From the NCBI GenBank assembly GCA_003170875.1, contig PMYJ01000203.1, positions 1-12,969 on the forward strand: a stretch of 12,969 bases of DNA, in the 5' to 3' direction. This DNA comes from Candidatus Dormiibacterota bacterium (GTDB lineage: Bacteria > Chloroflexota > Dormibacteria > Aeolococcales > Aeolococcaceae). Position numbers and translations under genes: made by a program. Positions 1 to 6,619 of the stretch are shown in pieces (the stretch's first letter is position 1; each line of letters starts with the position of its first letter). A model generated the notes under the pieces. The model made no database searches. It was not told the DNA's origin and worked only from the letters and a program-made list of their open reading frames with translations.

Positions 1-20
1 GGACTTACCCCGCGATCCCA

Positions 21-233
21 ATGAGTGTTGCTCCCTACGAGTTGAACCTTTGGCAGAAGAGCGCTGTAATTCCAGAGATGGCAAGAGCAGCGGTTCACGA
101 AGCGCAGCCGGAGGCGGTGGTCGATCTCACCCGCCTCGTGCGTTCGCTACGCCTCTACCTGTACACACCTGCGGACGACGGCGAGACTGCAAAGAGGCTC
201 CGCGACACTGCCGCATCGTTAGGCGTTGATTGA
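21..233 (+). CDS. Small hypothetical protein, possibly the tail of a longer gene
   Basis: I do not recognise this protein. The reading frame gives 70 residues from an ATG at 21, with no membrane segment or known motif; the middle part is likely helical. No convincing ribosome binding site precedes the ATG. The frame stays open upstream to the left edge (codons at 3-20 read TYPAIP), so this may be the C-terminal end of a larger protein cut by the window. Codon use is less GC-biased than in the neighbouring genes. It lies to the left of the first tRNA-Gly half-site, outside the modular region. It could also be a chance reading frame. Confidence 0.4.
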   Translation: MSVAPYELNLWQKSAVIPEMARAAVHEAQPEAVVDLTRLVRSLRLYLYTPADDGETAKRLRDTAASLGVD

Positions 234-524
234 CGCTCGCTGAGTAGTCGCTGAAGGGGAGGACCTGCTGGAGTCACACAGCGCGTTCGTGGGTCCGATC
301 GAGGTCATCCGGGAGTTTCCCTGACCGCTAGCGTCAGCCGTCGAGGGTGTCGCCGGCGCGGAGCCGGCCACCCTGTGGGGCCCGTCAGCAACCCTCGCGG
401 TGATCGGCTCGTTCGATGCTACATGCTGCGGAAGTCGTGCCCGGCGTCGCCCTGTCATCAGGAACTCAAGTAACGCGCTCCAGCGCCGCCACCGGGCCGA
501 TCTGAATACGAATCCGCGCACATT

Positions 525-570
525 CCTTCCAAGCTGGATGTCGCGAGTTCGAGTCTCGTCTCCCGCTCCA
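525..570 (+). repeat. tRNA-Gly(UCC) 3'-half repeat, copy 1 (att-like)
   Basis: The 46-nt core starts at the anticodon loop (CTTCCAA, anticodon TCC), continues through the 3' anticodon stem GCTGG and a T arm (GCGAG, loop TTCGAGT, CTCGT), and ends with acceptor strand CTCCCGC, discriminator T and CCA. U73 and the UCC anticodon fit glycine tRNA. The five bases before the loop (CATTC) cannot pair with GCTGG and there is no D arm, so this is a half tRNA and not a gene. The flank at 451-524 resembles the flank of copy 2 closely and those of copies 3 and 4 partly. Confidence 0.85.
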
Positions 571-625
571 CCGCCCATGCGCCATCGGCTCTCGTGACGC
601 ACTTACAGGACCTGTCGCGTCAAGC

Positions 626-631
626 TATCCT
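626..631 (+). promoter_or_regulatory. Possible -10 box (TATCCT) for the small membrane protein
   Basis: TATCCT ends six bases before the ATG at 638, and no ribosome binding site lies between them. This would place transcription start at or next to the start codon, giving a leaderless message. No clear -35 box is visible, so the call is weak. Confidence 0.25.
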
Positions 632-637
632 CCACCC

Positions 638-1045
638 ATGCCGCAGACTCGCCGGAGACGAACAACCCCGAGGGGGCGAGGGCCCCGTGCTCAGAGGCGC
701 GGGCCCCGTGCTCAGAGGCGCGGTGAGGCTCTCGAGGGCGGGGACAGGCCGACCCAAAGCCTGACTGGTCCGCACGCGGCTGGAGCCGATCGCCGCGGCG
801 CTCCGGCCCGGCCCGTGAGGGCCGCCATGCCAGCGCGAGCCAGCGGGTCGGGCGCGTGGTACGCGGCCCTCTTCGCGGACCTAGTGGTTTTCCTCGGCTG
901 CGGCCTGCTTGCGGAAAGACTCCTGCCTCCGACCGACCGCACGGTGGCGTGGATCGTGCTGATCATGACGTTCGGGGTTGGCGCCGGGTGGCTCTGGGGG
1001 AGAGCGCGGCAGGCCCGCCGGCACCCTGAGGTCCGGCATAAGTGA
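638..1045 (+). CDS. Small two-helix membrane protein, unknown function
   Basis: The 135-residue product has an arginine-rich, low-complexity N-terminal region (about residues 1-65) followed by two hydrophobic segments, roughly residues 73-92 (around ALFADLVVFLGCGLL) and 101-121 (around TVAWIVLIMTFGVGAGWLW), separated by a short charged loop and ending in a basic tail. This suggests a small inner-membrane protein with both ends in the cytoplasm. A duplicated 21-bp unit lies in the N-terminal coding region. Translation may instead begin at the ATG at 827, just before the first helix, which would give a compact protein of about 72 residues without the odd N-terminus. It is the only gene between half-sites 1 and 2. 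Its spacing resembles small AtpZ/AtpI-like membrane proteins, but I do not assign it to that family. Confidence 0.5.
   Translation: MPQTRRRRTTPRGRGPRAQRRGPRAQRRGEALEGGDRPTQSLTGPHAAGADRRGAPARPVRAAMPARASGSGAWYAALFADLVVFLGCGLLAERLLPPTDRTVAWIVLIMTFGVGAGWLWGRARQARRHPEVRHK
681..722 (+). repeat. Perfect tandem duplication of a 21-bp unit
   Basis: Two identical adjacent 21-bp copies (681-701 and 702-722, each starting GGCCCCGTGCTC) lie inside the reading frame and encode a repeated seven-residue arginine-rich unit (GPRAQRR). The length is a multiple of three, so the frame is kept. Confidence 0.85.
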
Positions 1046-1534
1046 GCGAGCTTTCTCGACTGGTTCATTGACCGGCTGACGGCTTGATCATTGCGAAGCC
1101 GTCGTGCTGTTCAGAGCCCAGGTCAGGTGCGACTGATGCTCGGCCAACCGCAGTCAGCGAGCCTGGCACGTAGTCGACGCGTTTGGATCTCCGGGGTGCC
1201 GCAGCCGCGTCCAAACGTGGCCTGTCACCAGAACCCGAAGTAACGCGCTCCCAGCGCCGCTATCGGGGCGATGTGAATTCGGATTCGTGAATACTCCTTC
1301 CAAGCTGGATGTCGCGAGTTCGAGTCTCGTCTCCCGCTCCATCGCCCCGATGCGGGAACTCCGATTCCGAGTTGGGTAGCAGCTGATAGGGGTTGCGCCT
1401 GCGGGACGCCCGAAGCGGCTTCGAGTGCCTTCAAGGTGCGGTTAGCTGTTGCTGCTAAGGAGTGTGTTGTGCACATAGACGCTCCTCGTTCCGAGCGGGC
1501 TGGCTGGCGCCACTGGGAAGCGTTCGCTCCGTGA
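1046..1534. other. Gene-free stretch with the second tRNA-Gly half-site
   Basis: No supportable gene. The stretch holds the arm (1221-1295) and core (1296-1341) of repeat copy 2. The part at 1342-1534, next to the 3' end of the hydrolase gene, shows no recognisable feature except TTCCGAGTTG at 1365-1374, which recurs after copy 4. Confidence 0.6.
1296..1341 (+). repeat. tRNA-Gly(UCC) 3'-half repeat, copy 2 (att-like)
   Basis: The 46-nt core is identical to copy 1 from the anticodon loop to CCA. The upstream arm at 1221-1295 aligns with the arm of copy 1 almost end to end with one single-base indel. Shared blocks include CCTGTCA, TAACGCGCTCC and AGCGCCGC. The 5' half of a tRNA is missing. Confidence 0.85.
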
Positions 1535-2530
1535 CTACGCGTGGGCGGTTAGCCAAGTCTTGATGGCGGTTGCGACGTCCGGGTCCACGTAGGCATCCGG
1601 CGCGTTGTATCTGGGCATGGCCTCGGCCTGCGCCAGCTGTTGGCGCGGCCTTGACTCATGTTTGAGCACGTGGTTCGCGTTGTCGGGGAACAGAAACGTG
1701 ATGGCCGCTCGACCCGTGGCCGCGCGCTGCAGCGGCTCCCCGTCCGTCTGCCAGTCCACCTGCAGGTCTTTCTTGCCGATGATGACGAGGACAGGAACCG
1801 TCGTCCGAGCCAGCAGTGTGGCTGCGTCCGCGATCCAGAGCTCGCGTGCGAAGGGCAGGTTGGCCGGTGTCTCCAGCGCCTGCAGGAGGAGCCTGACGCC
1901 CTCAGGGAGGGCTGGATCCGGGTCGATGGGCTCGCCGGCGAGGAACCGGGCGATGGACGCGTCGTAGAGGGCGAGAAGCGCCTCACCGTGCGGTATCCCC
2001 ACGGCTTGAGCCGCGAGCTGGGATCGCGAGACGACGCCCACAGCGCGGCCGGGCGGACCGGTGAGGATGAGACCGGCCAAGGGAAGGTCTGGGTTCTCCA
2101 GCTGGTACTTCAAGGCGTGGAGGGTGCCCTCGCTGTTGCCCAGCGCAAAGATCCGGTCGTCCCGAACCCAGCCCTCGGCTGCGAGCGTGCGTACGGCGCC
2201 GGCCAGCTCGTCGACGTGGCTCTGCATCGTGATCTTTCCGATCAGCTGGGGGATGGTTTCGCGAACGTGGGGGCCAGAGGCGCGCTTGTCGTAGCGCAGC
2301 GATGCGATACCGGCTTTTCCCAGCATCTCCGCCAACAGGCGGCCGCTGCCGTTGGTCCCTGGGAGCAGGGGCGAGTTCCAATCCCGGTCCGTGGGGCCGC
2401 TTCCCGCCACCAGCACGACGCCGGGGAAAGGACCGGGACCGGGCGGCCGCACCACCGTGCCGTAGACGGTGGTCGTGCCCAGGGGCCAGCTCACCTCCGA
2501 GCTCTCGCCGAACGAGGCAGGAGCGGTCAT
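1535..2530 (-). CDS. Alpha/beta-fold hydrolase (esterase/peptidase S9/S33-like)
   Basis: The 331-residue protein has the layout of a serine alpha/beta hydrolase. An early beta strand followed by GSGPTDRDWN (about residues 43-52) matches the oxyanion-hole region of esterases of this group. The nucleophile elbow is GNSEG with Ser133. The likely acid is Asp255 in VIIGKKDLQV and the likely base is His287 in NANHVLK, so the triad appears complete. No signal peptide is seen, so it should act in the cytoplasm on an unknown ester or peptide substrate. The ATG at 2530 is preceded by a good GGAGGA site (2539-2544, minus strand) at 8 nt. It is transcribed away from the ArsR-like regulator across a region with two palindromes, so that regulator probably controls it. 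Confidence 0.85.
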   Translation of the reverse strand: MTAPASFGESSEVSWPLGTTTVYGTVVRPPGPGPFPGVVLVAGSGPTDRDWNSPLLPGTNGSGRLLAEMLGKAGIASLRYDKRASGPHVRETIPQLIGKITMQSHVDELAGAVRTLAAEGWVRDDRIFALGNSEGTLHALKYQLENPDLPLAGLILTGPPGRAVGVVSRSQLAAQAVGIPHGEALLALYDASIARFLAGEPIDPDPALPEGVRLLLQALETPANLPFARELWIADAATLLARTTVPVLVIIGKKDLQVDWQTDGEPLQRAATGRAAITFLFPDNANHVLKHESRPRQQLAQAEAMPRYNAPDAYVDPDVATAIKTWLTAHA

Positions 2531-2609
2531 CGTTCACGTCCTCCATGAGTGATGTGCGCCGTTGGGGTCAGCGGTCGGATCTCCGTGACCCCACCCTGCT
2601 GGGCAGCCA

Positions 2610-2643
2610 TTACCATAATCGGTAACGCTACCATATATGGTAG
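2610..2643. promoter_or_regulatory. Paired palindromic operator between hydrolase and regulator
   Basis: Two related inverted repeats sit in the divergent intergenic region. One is TTACCATAATCGGTAA at 2610-2625 (arms TTACC/GGTAA). The other is CTACCATATATGGTAG at 2628-2643, a perfect 16-bp palindrome. Their centres are 18 bp apart, close to two helical turns, and a further half-site (TTGGTAA) follows at about 2647-2653. This is a typical operator layout for a dimeric winged-helix regulator acting on both divergent promoters. The link to the regulator at 2663 is inferred from position. Confidence 0.7.
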
Positions 2644-2650
2644 AAGTTGG

Positions 2651-2656
2651 TAAGAT
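2651..2656 (+). promoter_or_regulatory. Likely -10 box (TAAGAT) for the regulator; leaderless start
   Basis: TAAGAT ends six bases before the GTG at 2663, with no ribosome binding site between. Transcription would start at or beside the start codon. The operator palindromes lie immediately upstream, where a bound repressor would block RNA polymerase. Confidence 0.45.
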
Positions 2657-2662
2657 TCGGCC

Positions 2663-3259
2663 GTGGCCAAGGCCGATCTGCTCCTCCACCCGATCCGGCT
2701 CCGGATCATCCAGGCCTTCCTGGGCGATCGGGCGCTCACCACCACCCAGCTCGCCGCCGAGCTGCCCGACGTGCCTCCCGGTAGCCTGTACCGCCACGTC
2801 GGTTTGCTGGTGAGCGCCGGCGTGCTCGGCGTCGCCGCGGAACACCGGGTCCGCGGCGCCGTGGAGCGCACGTACATCCTCCGGGTGGCCGCCGCCCAGG
2901 GTGACGCGGCCATGACCACCGATGAACATCGCCGGGCATTCATGGCCTTCGTAGCGGGCTTGCTCGGCGACTTCGACCGCTACCTCGCCTTGGGTGACCC
3001 CAACCTGGCGCGCGACGACGTGGGCTACCGCCTCGGGGCCCTCTGGCTTTCCGACGCGGAGCTTGCCGAGTTCCTCCATGACTTGGCTCCGGTGGTGCAG
3101 CCCCGGATGGCGAACGCTCCCGCTCCGGGGCGGCGGCGACGCATCGTGGCGGGGGTATTGATGCCCACCACCCCCGCAGAAAAGGGGCGTGGTGCGCCGC
3201 GACGCGAGAGCGGGGTGACGGGCGGAAGAGGGCGATCTCCCCGCAGCCGCAGACCATGA
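2663..3259 (+). CDS. ArsR-like winged-helix transcriptional regulator
   Basis: The 198-residue protein begins with a winged-helix domain (about residues 1-75): helix LLLHPIRLRIIQAFLG, then LTTTQLAAELPDVPPGSLYRHV as the helix-turn-helix, and a wing region containing RVRGAVERTYIL. Arginine and tyrosine in the recognition helix (SLYRHVGLL) are typical of this group. The C-terminal part (EHRRAFMAFVAGLLGDFDRYL, then GYRLGALWLSDAELAEF) is the helical dimer or effector domain of HTH_20/ArsR-type regulators. The last 25 or so residues, after VAGVLMPT, are arginine- and glycine-rich and look like an unstructured extension. The GTG start is chosen because the conserved N-terminus begins there and a -10 box lies just upstream. 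It is divergent from the hydrolase and probably represses it and itself. The ligand is unknown. Confidence 0.85.
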   Translation: MAKADLLLHPIRLRIIQAFLGDRALTTTQLAAELPDVPPGSLYRHVGLLVSAGVLGVAAEHRVRGAVERTYILRVAAAQGDAAMTTDEHRRAFMAFVAGLLGDFDRYLALGDPNLARDDVGYRLGALWLSDAELAEFLHDLAPVVQPRMANAPAPGRRRRIVAGVLMPTTPAEKGRGAPRRESGVTGGRGRSPRSRRP

Positions 3260-3376
3260 GCTTCACGGCTTTGGTCGCGTCTCAAGGTCATTGCCGTTCG
3301 CCCAAGTGCAAGAAGGCGACGCAATGCGCTCAAACGCCTGGTTTCCCCGGAATCTGAATACGAATGTGCGCGCGTT

Positions 3377-3420
3377 CCTTCTAAGCTGGATGTCGCGAGT
3401 TCGAGTCTCGTCCCGCTCCA
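3377..3420 (+). repeat. tRNA-Gly 3'-half repeat, copy 3 (degenerate)
   Basis: This core is 44 nt because two bases are missing between the T arm and acceptor strand (CTCGTCCCGC against CTCGTCTCCCGC in the others). It also has one change in the anticodon loop (CTTCTAA for CTTCCAA). The upstream flank (about 3300-3376) shares GCGCTCAAACG and CTGAATACGAA with copy 4 and copy 1. It separates the ArsR-like regulator from the methyltransferase. Confidence 0.8.
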
Positions 3421-3525
3421 TGGGCGTTCGAGGAGCACTTTCGGATGCAGGCAGCGCCTGGGAGTGCCGGGAGCCGACGCCTCAGCCGGCGCCTGAGCCC
3501 AGCGAGTCACGACAATGAGGGGCCG

Positions 3526-4182
3526 ATGGACTGTTGCACCCCCAAGGGCTACCGGTGGGCCTTCAGCGAGCGCGGCGCACAGAGCCAAGCACGCCGGTAC
3601 CGGCGTAGAGGCCTCGATGCGGTGTCCTCACGGCTGGTGCGACTGCTCCGAGAGCGCAGCCTGGAAGGCTGCAGCCTGCTCGAGGTGGGCGGGGGGGTCG
3701 GCGCGATCCAGATCGAGCTGCTGAAGGCAGGGATCAGCAGCGCCGTGAGCATCGAGCTGACACCAATTTACGAAGCGGCGGCGGCGGCCCTGCTGCGGGA
3801 GTCGGGCTTCGACGACCTGGTGGACCGCCGGGTGCTCGATTTCGCGCAGGCCGGCGGCCAGGTGCCGCCCGCTGACATCGTGGTGTTGAACCGCGTCATC
3901 TGCTGCTACCCGGACATGCCCACGCTCGCCGGCGCGGCCGCCGATCACGCCCGACGGATCCTGGTGATGAGCTTCCCGAAGGAGCGGTGGTGGACCCGTT
4001 TCGCTGTCGGGATCGGCAACCTGGCTCTGCGGATTGGGCGGCGGGAGTTCCAGATGTTTCTGCACCCGCCGGAGCGGGTCCTCGAGGTAGCCCGACAGCA
4101 TGGGCTGATCACCGCGGTCATTGATGTCGGCAACTTCTGGCAGGTCGTCACCCTGGAGCGCGCACCCGCCGCCGCCGGCTGA
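3526..4182 (+). CDS. SAM-dependent methyltransferase
   Basis: The 218-residue protein is a class I methyltransferase. The S-adenosylmethionine motif I is LLEVGGGVGAIQIELLKAG (about residues 51-69), followed by an acidic strand end (VSIELTP) for ribose binding. A later DIVVLNRVICCYPD segment corresponds to motif IV. The N-terminus MDCCTPKGYRWAFSERGA has a cysteine pair and PKGY signature that I associate with a group of actinobacterial methyltransferases distantly like magnesium-protoporphyrin methyltransferase; the substrate is unknown. I chose the ATG at 3526 over an in-frame ATG at 3445 because the conserved sequence begins there and GAGGGG precedes it at a short spacing. The 27 upstream codons look like non-coding repeat flank. 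It follows half-site 3 directly and has no partner gene in the same operon. Confidence 0.85.
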   Translation: MDCCTPKGYRWAFSERGAQSQARRYRRRGLDAVSSRLVRLLRERSLEGCSLLEVGGGVGAIQIELLKAGISSAVSIELTPIYEAAAAALLRESGFDDLVDRRVLDFAQAGGQVPPADIVVLNRVICCYPDMPTLAGAAADHARRILVMSFPKERWWTRFAVGIGNLALRIGRREFQMFLHPPERVLEVARQHGLITAVIDVGNFWQVVTLERAPAAAG

Positions 4183-4195
4183 CCCTGAAAGTCGA

Positions 4196-4240
4196 CCTCC
4201 CAAGCTGGGTGTCGGCCGCCAGTTCAAGCGGCTATACCGC
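4196..4240 (+). repeat. Possible decayed tRNA-Gly(CCC) 3'-half
   Basis: CCTCCCAAGCTGGGTGTCG at 4196-4214 matches the first 19 bases of the half-site core with two differences, one of which turns the anticodon from TCC to CCC (also glycine). It is followed by a T-loop-like AGTTCAAGCGG but without a clean T stem or CCA end. It lies between the methyltransferase and the STAS-like gene, where a module boundary would make sense. Chance similarity cannot be excluded. Confidence 0.3.
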
Positions 4241-4416
4241 CTTCCCGCATGGTCCCAGCCGCTCCCGGGATCACGAGTGCCGGTCGTCGCACCCTTGTCA
4301 CATCGAGTGCCCACCCGTGTGACAGCTCCGCCACCTGAGCCCTACTGGTTCGAAGGGTACGATCGCTCTGGGTCGGGACCCCCGGAGAGGACATCACCTC
4401 GTAGGCGAAGGCAGAG

Positions 4417-4839
4417 ATGAGCATTGAGGTCTACCTCGAAACACCCAGAGTGCGAGTGCACTGGGACAGCGAGGCTCGGTGGATATACATCGAGTATCGG
4501 GAGTGGTTCGCCACTGCGGAGGTGGACATTGGGATGGAGGCGTTCCTCAAGGCGCAACGGGATCACCGGGCTACCAAGTGCTTGAGCGACTCGCGACACC
4601 GACGGGTCGTTCAGCCCGATGCGCAGAAGTTGCTCATGGGAAGCTGGCTCCCTCAAGCGGCGGCTCTCGGTTTGAAGCGACTGGCGATCGTCCTGCCGAT
4701 TAGCCAGGTGGCTCTCAGCACGGTCGAGAGCTTGATGTGCGGCTACCGGGAATACGTCGAGACTGAGGCATTCGCCACCGTCGAGGAGGCGGCGGCATGG
4801 CTGTCGGTCGAGAGCGCGGCGGTGATAGCGCAAGCCTGA
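4417..4839 (+). CDS. STAS/SEC14 (SpoIIAA-like) domain protein
   Basis: The 140-residue soluble protein resembles the single-domain SpoIIAA-like/STAS family. It has alternating strands and helices, a central LSDSRHRRVVQPDAQKLL segment followed by SWLPQAAALGLKRLAIVLP, and the family's typical ending with an acidic helix and tryptophan (FATVEEAAAWL). Proteins of this fold bind small molecules or partner proteins, but no specific role can be assigned. The ATG at 4417 follows GAAGG at 4407-4411 with 5-nt spacing. It reads in the same direction as the methyltransferase but 234 bp separate them, so shared transcription is doubtful. The IS21 element is inserted only about 45 bp after its stop codon, and the gene itself is intact. 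Confidence 0.65.
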   Translation: MSIEVYLETPRVRVHWDSEARWIYIEYREWFATAEVDIGMEAFLKAQRDHRATKCLSDSRHRRVVQPDAQKLLMGSWLPQAAALGLKRLAIVLPISQVALSTVESLMCGYREYVETEAFATVEEAAAWLSVESAAVIAQA

Positions 4840-4877
4840 CTTGGCGGGAAAGCCAGCTTGGTAATACTGATGCCGAG

Positions 4878-4884
4878 GGCTATG
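4878..4884 (+). repeat. IS21 target-site duplication, left copy
   Basis: GGCTATG directly abuts the left IS end (TGCGGA at 4885) and is repeated exactly at 7713-7719 after the right end. A 7-bp duplication falls in the range known for IS21-family elements. Confidence 0.85.
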
Positions 4885-4980
4885 TGCGGAGTTCGGCGAA
4901 TCCGACCACCCAGTTCGGCTGAAAGCGACCAGTCGTTTCGGCTGAATCCGGCCACCCAGTTCGGGGTTTCCGACCACCTG
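4885..4980 (+). repeat. IS21 left end with four transposase-binding repeats
   Basis: Four units of about 22 bp can be read, reverse-complementary to those at the right end: about 4885-4910, 4913-4933, 4935-4956 (GTTTCGGCTGAATCCGGCC) and 4959-4980. IS21-family elements are known to carry multiple terminal repeats recognised by IstA. Spacing of about two helical turns would put the sites on one face of the DNA. Confidence 0.85.
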
Positions 4981-5063
4981 GGGGAGAGCCTGGCGGCAGC
5001 GTGAGGTGAGGAGGGCTGGCACCCTCTCTCGGACGGCCCACCAGACGTTCGAGGAGCGTGCCG

Positions 5064-6605
5064 ATGCCCCGACCCCGATCCGCCATGCGCAAGATACGAG
5101 AGGTACTCCGCCTCAGCCAGGGGGAGGGACTGAGCCGACGTCAGGTGGCCCGGGCGGCGGGTGTGCCCCCGACGACGGTGGCCGACTACCTGGGTCGGAT
5201 CGTGGCAGCCGGGCTGAGCTGGCCGCTCCCCGACGGGATGGACGACGCCGACCTGGAGCGGCGGCTGTTCACCCGCGGCGACTTCCCGCCCCAGAGCCAG
5301 CGGCCAATGCCGGACTGGGCTGCGGTCCACCGCGAGCTCCGACGCCCGTCGGTGACCCTGCAGCTGCTCTGGATGGAGCACAAGGAGGCCCATCCCGACG
5401 GCCATCAGTACACCCAGTTCGTGCACCACTACCGGGAGTGGGCGCGTCACCTGGACGTCGTCCTCCGCCAGGAGCACCGCGCCGGCGAGAAGCTGTTCCT
5501 CGACTTCGCCGGGGAGACGATCCCGGTGGTCGACCCCGAGACCGGGGTGGAGGACCCGTGGGAGCTGTTCGTCGGCGTGCTGGGCGCCTCCGACTACACC
5601 TACGCCGAGGCGCTGCCGTCGCAGGAGCTGCCCCAGTGGATCGCCGCCCACGTGCGCTGCTTCCAGTTCCTGGGTGGCTGTCCGAAGATCCTGGTCCCCG
5701 ACAACCTGAAGAGCGCGGTCACCCAGGCCCATCGCTACGAGCCGCTGATCAACCGCACCTACGAGGAGATGGGCACCCACTACGGCTGCGCGGTGATCCC
5801 GGCCCGGCCGCAGAAGCCGCGAGACAAGGCCAAGGTGGAGGCGGGCGTCCTGATGGCGGAGCGCTGGATCCTGGCCACGCTCCGCCATCAGACGTTCTTC
5901 TCCGGGGTGGCGCTCAATGACGCCATCCGCGAGCGCCTCGAGCGGCTCAACGACCGGCCCTTCAAGAAGCTGGACGGGTGTCGTCGCAGCCTCTTCGAGG
6001 AGCTCGACAAGCCGGCGCTGCGGCCGCTGCCGGAGCGCCCCTATGAGTACGGGATCTGGAAGCGGGGCAAGGTCAACATCGATTACCACGTCGAGGTCGA
6101 CCGCCACTACTACTCGGTCCCCCACCAGCTCGTCGGTCAGCTGTACGAGGCGAGGCTGACGGCGTCGACGGTCGAGGTGTTCGTTCGGGGCCGGCGGGTG
6201 GCCAGCCATCCGCGCAGCTTCCGGCGCGGCGGCTTCACGACGGTGGCGGAGCACATGCCGGCCTCCCACCGCCGCCACCTGGAGTGGACGCCGAGCCGGA
6301 TTGAGCGCTGGGCGGAGCAGACGGGCCCGCAGACGGCAGTGCTGGCGGCCGGCATCCTCCGCTCGCGGCCCCATCCCGAGCAGGGCTTCCGCTCCTGCCT
6401 GGGAGTGCTGCGGCTGGGGAAGCGCTACGGCCCCGAGCGGCTGGAGGCAGCCTGCGCCCGGGCGGTGGCGATCGGGGCCTTCAGCTACCGCAGCGTCGAC
6501 TCGATCCTGCGCACCGGCCTCGACCGCCAGCCCGCATTCCCGCCCCCCAGCAGCAACGGCCACGGTCACCACGCCAACGTCCGTGGCCCCGCCTACTACC
6601 AGTGA
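5064..6605 (+). CDS. istA: IS21 transposase IstA
   Basis: This is the DDE transposase that cuts and joins the element ends, working with IstB. From the ATG at 5064 it has 513 residues, a normal length. An N-terminal helix-turn-helix (about residues 17-45, EGLSRRQVARAAGVPPTTVADYL) binds the terminal repeats. The rve catalytic core shows Asp147 in LFLDFAGETIPV, Asp213 in LVPDNLKSAV and Glu259 in DKAKVEAGVLMAERW, so the DDE triad is complete. A C-terminal beta-rich domain (NIDYHVEVDRHYYSVPHQLVG) is typical of Mu/IstA-type transposases. A GTG at 5058 is also in frame, but GAGGAG at 5051-5056 is correctly spaced for the ATG. The stop overlaps the region just ahead of istB, so the two are co-transcribed. 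Confidence 0.95.
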   Translation: MPRPRSAMRKIREVLRLSQGEGLSRRQVARAAGVPPTTVADYLGRIVAAGLSWPLPDGMDDADLERRLFTRGDFPPQSQRPMPDWAAVHRELRRPSVTLQLLWMEHKEAHPDGHQYTQFVHHYREWARHLDVVLRQEHRAGEKLFLDFAGETIPVVDPETGVEDPWELFVGVLGASDYTYAEALPSQELPQWIAAHVRCFQFLGGCPKILVPDNLKSAVTQAHRYEPLINRTYEEMGTHYGCAVIPARPQKPRDKAKVEAGVLMAERWILATLRHQTFFSGVALNDAIRERLERLNDRPFKKLDGCRRSLFEELDKPALRPLPERPYEYGIWKRGKVNIDYHVEVDRHYYSVPHQLVGQLYEARLTASTVEVFVRGRRVASHPRSFRRGGFTTVAEHMPASHRRHLEWTPSRIERWAEQTGPQTAVLAAGILRSRPHPEQGFRSCLGVLRLGKRYGPERLEAACARAVAIGAFSYRSVDSILRTGLDRQPAFPPPSSNGHGHHANVRGPAYYQ

Positions 6606-6619
6606 CGAGGAGACTCAGC

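Larger units (their letters stand above)
234..637. other. Gene-free stretch with the first tRNA-Gly half-site
   Basis: No credible gene is seen here. The right half holds the first repeat: an arm at 451-524 and the tRNA-Gly core at 525-570. Short reading frames on both strands come from the repeat itself. The segment 234-450 shows nothing recognisable. Confidence 0.6.

Noticed and set aside
496..570. A complete tRNA-Gly gene at half-site 1, and likewise at the other four copies
   Set aside because: The T arm, acceptor 3' strand and CCA are perfect, but the 5' anticodon strand does not pair, there is no D arm and no GCGGGAG 5' acceptor strand at the right distance in any copy.
451..570. Integron attC site
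   Set aside because: There is no attC core-site pair or large imperfect palindrome spanning the repeat, and no integron integrase nearby; the conserved part is plainly a tRNA 3' half.
219..602. Minus-strand reading frame containing DETRTRDIQLGR, and similar frames with TRLELATSSLEG near the other repeats
   Set aside because: These peptides are the reverse-strand translation of the tRNA-Gly 3' half, a known source of spurious protein annotations. They recur at each repeat copy in whatever frame is open.
1658..2548. Plus-strand frame of 296 codons opposite the alpha/beta hydrolase
   Set aside because: The minus strand carries a hydrolase with complete catalytic motifs and a good ribosome binding site; the plus frame has no motif and lies wholly inside it.
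4844..4863. Terminator after the STAS-like gene (TGGC...GCCA)
   Set aside because: The stem is only four base pairs and has no T tract, so a terminator is not supported.
4743..6572. Minus-strand frame of 609 codons opposite istA
   Set aside because: It runs antisense to a clear DDE transposase, has low-complexity composition typical of high-GC shadow frames, and crosses the IS boundary region.
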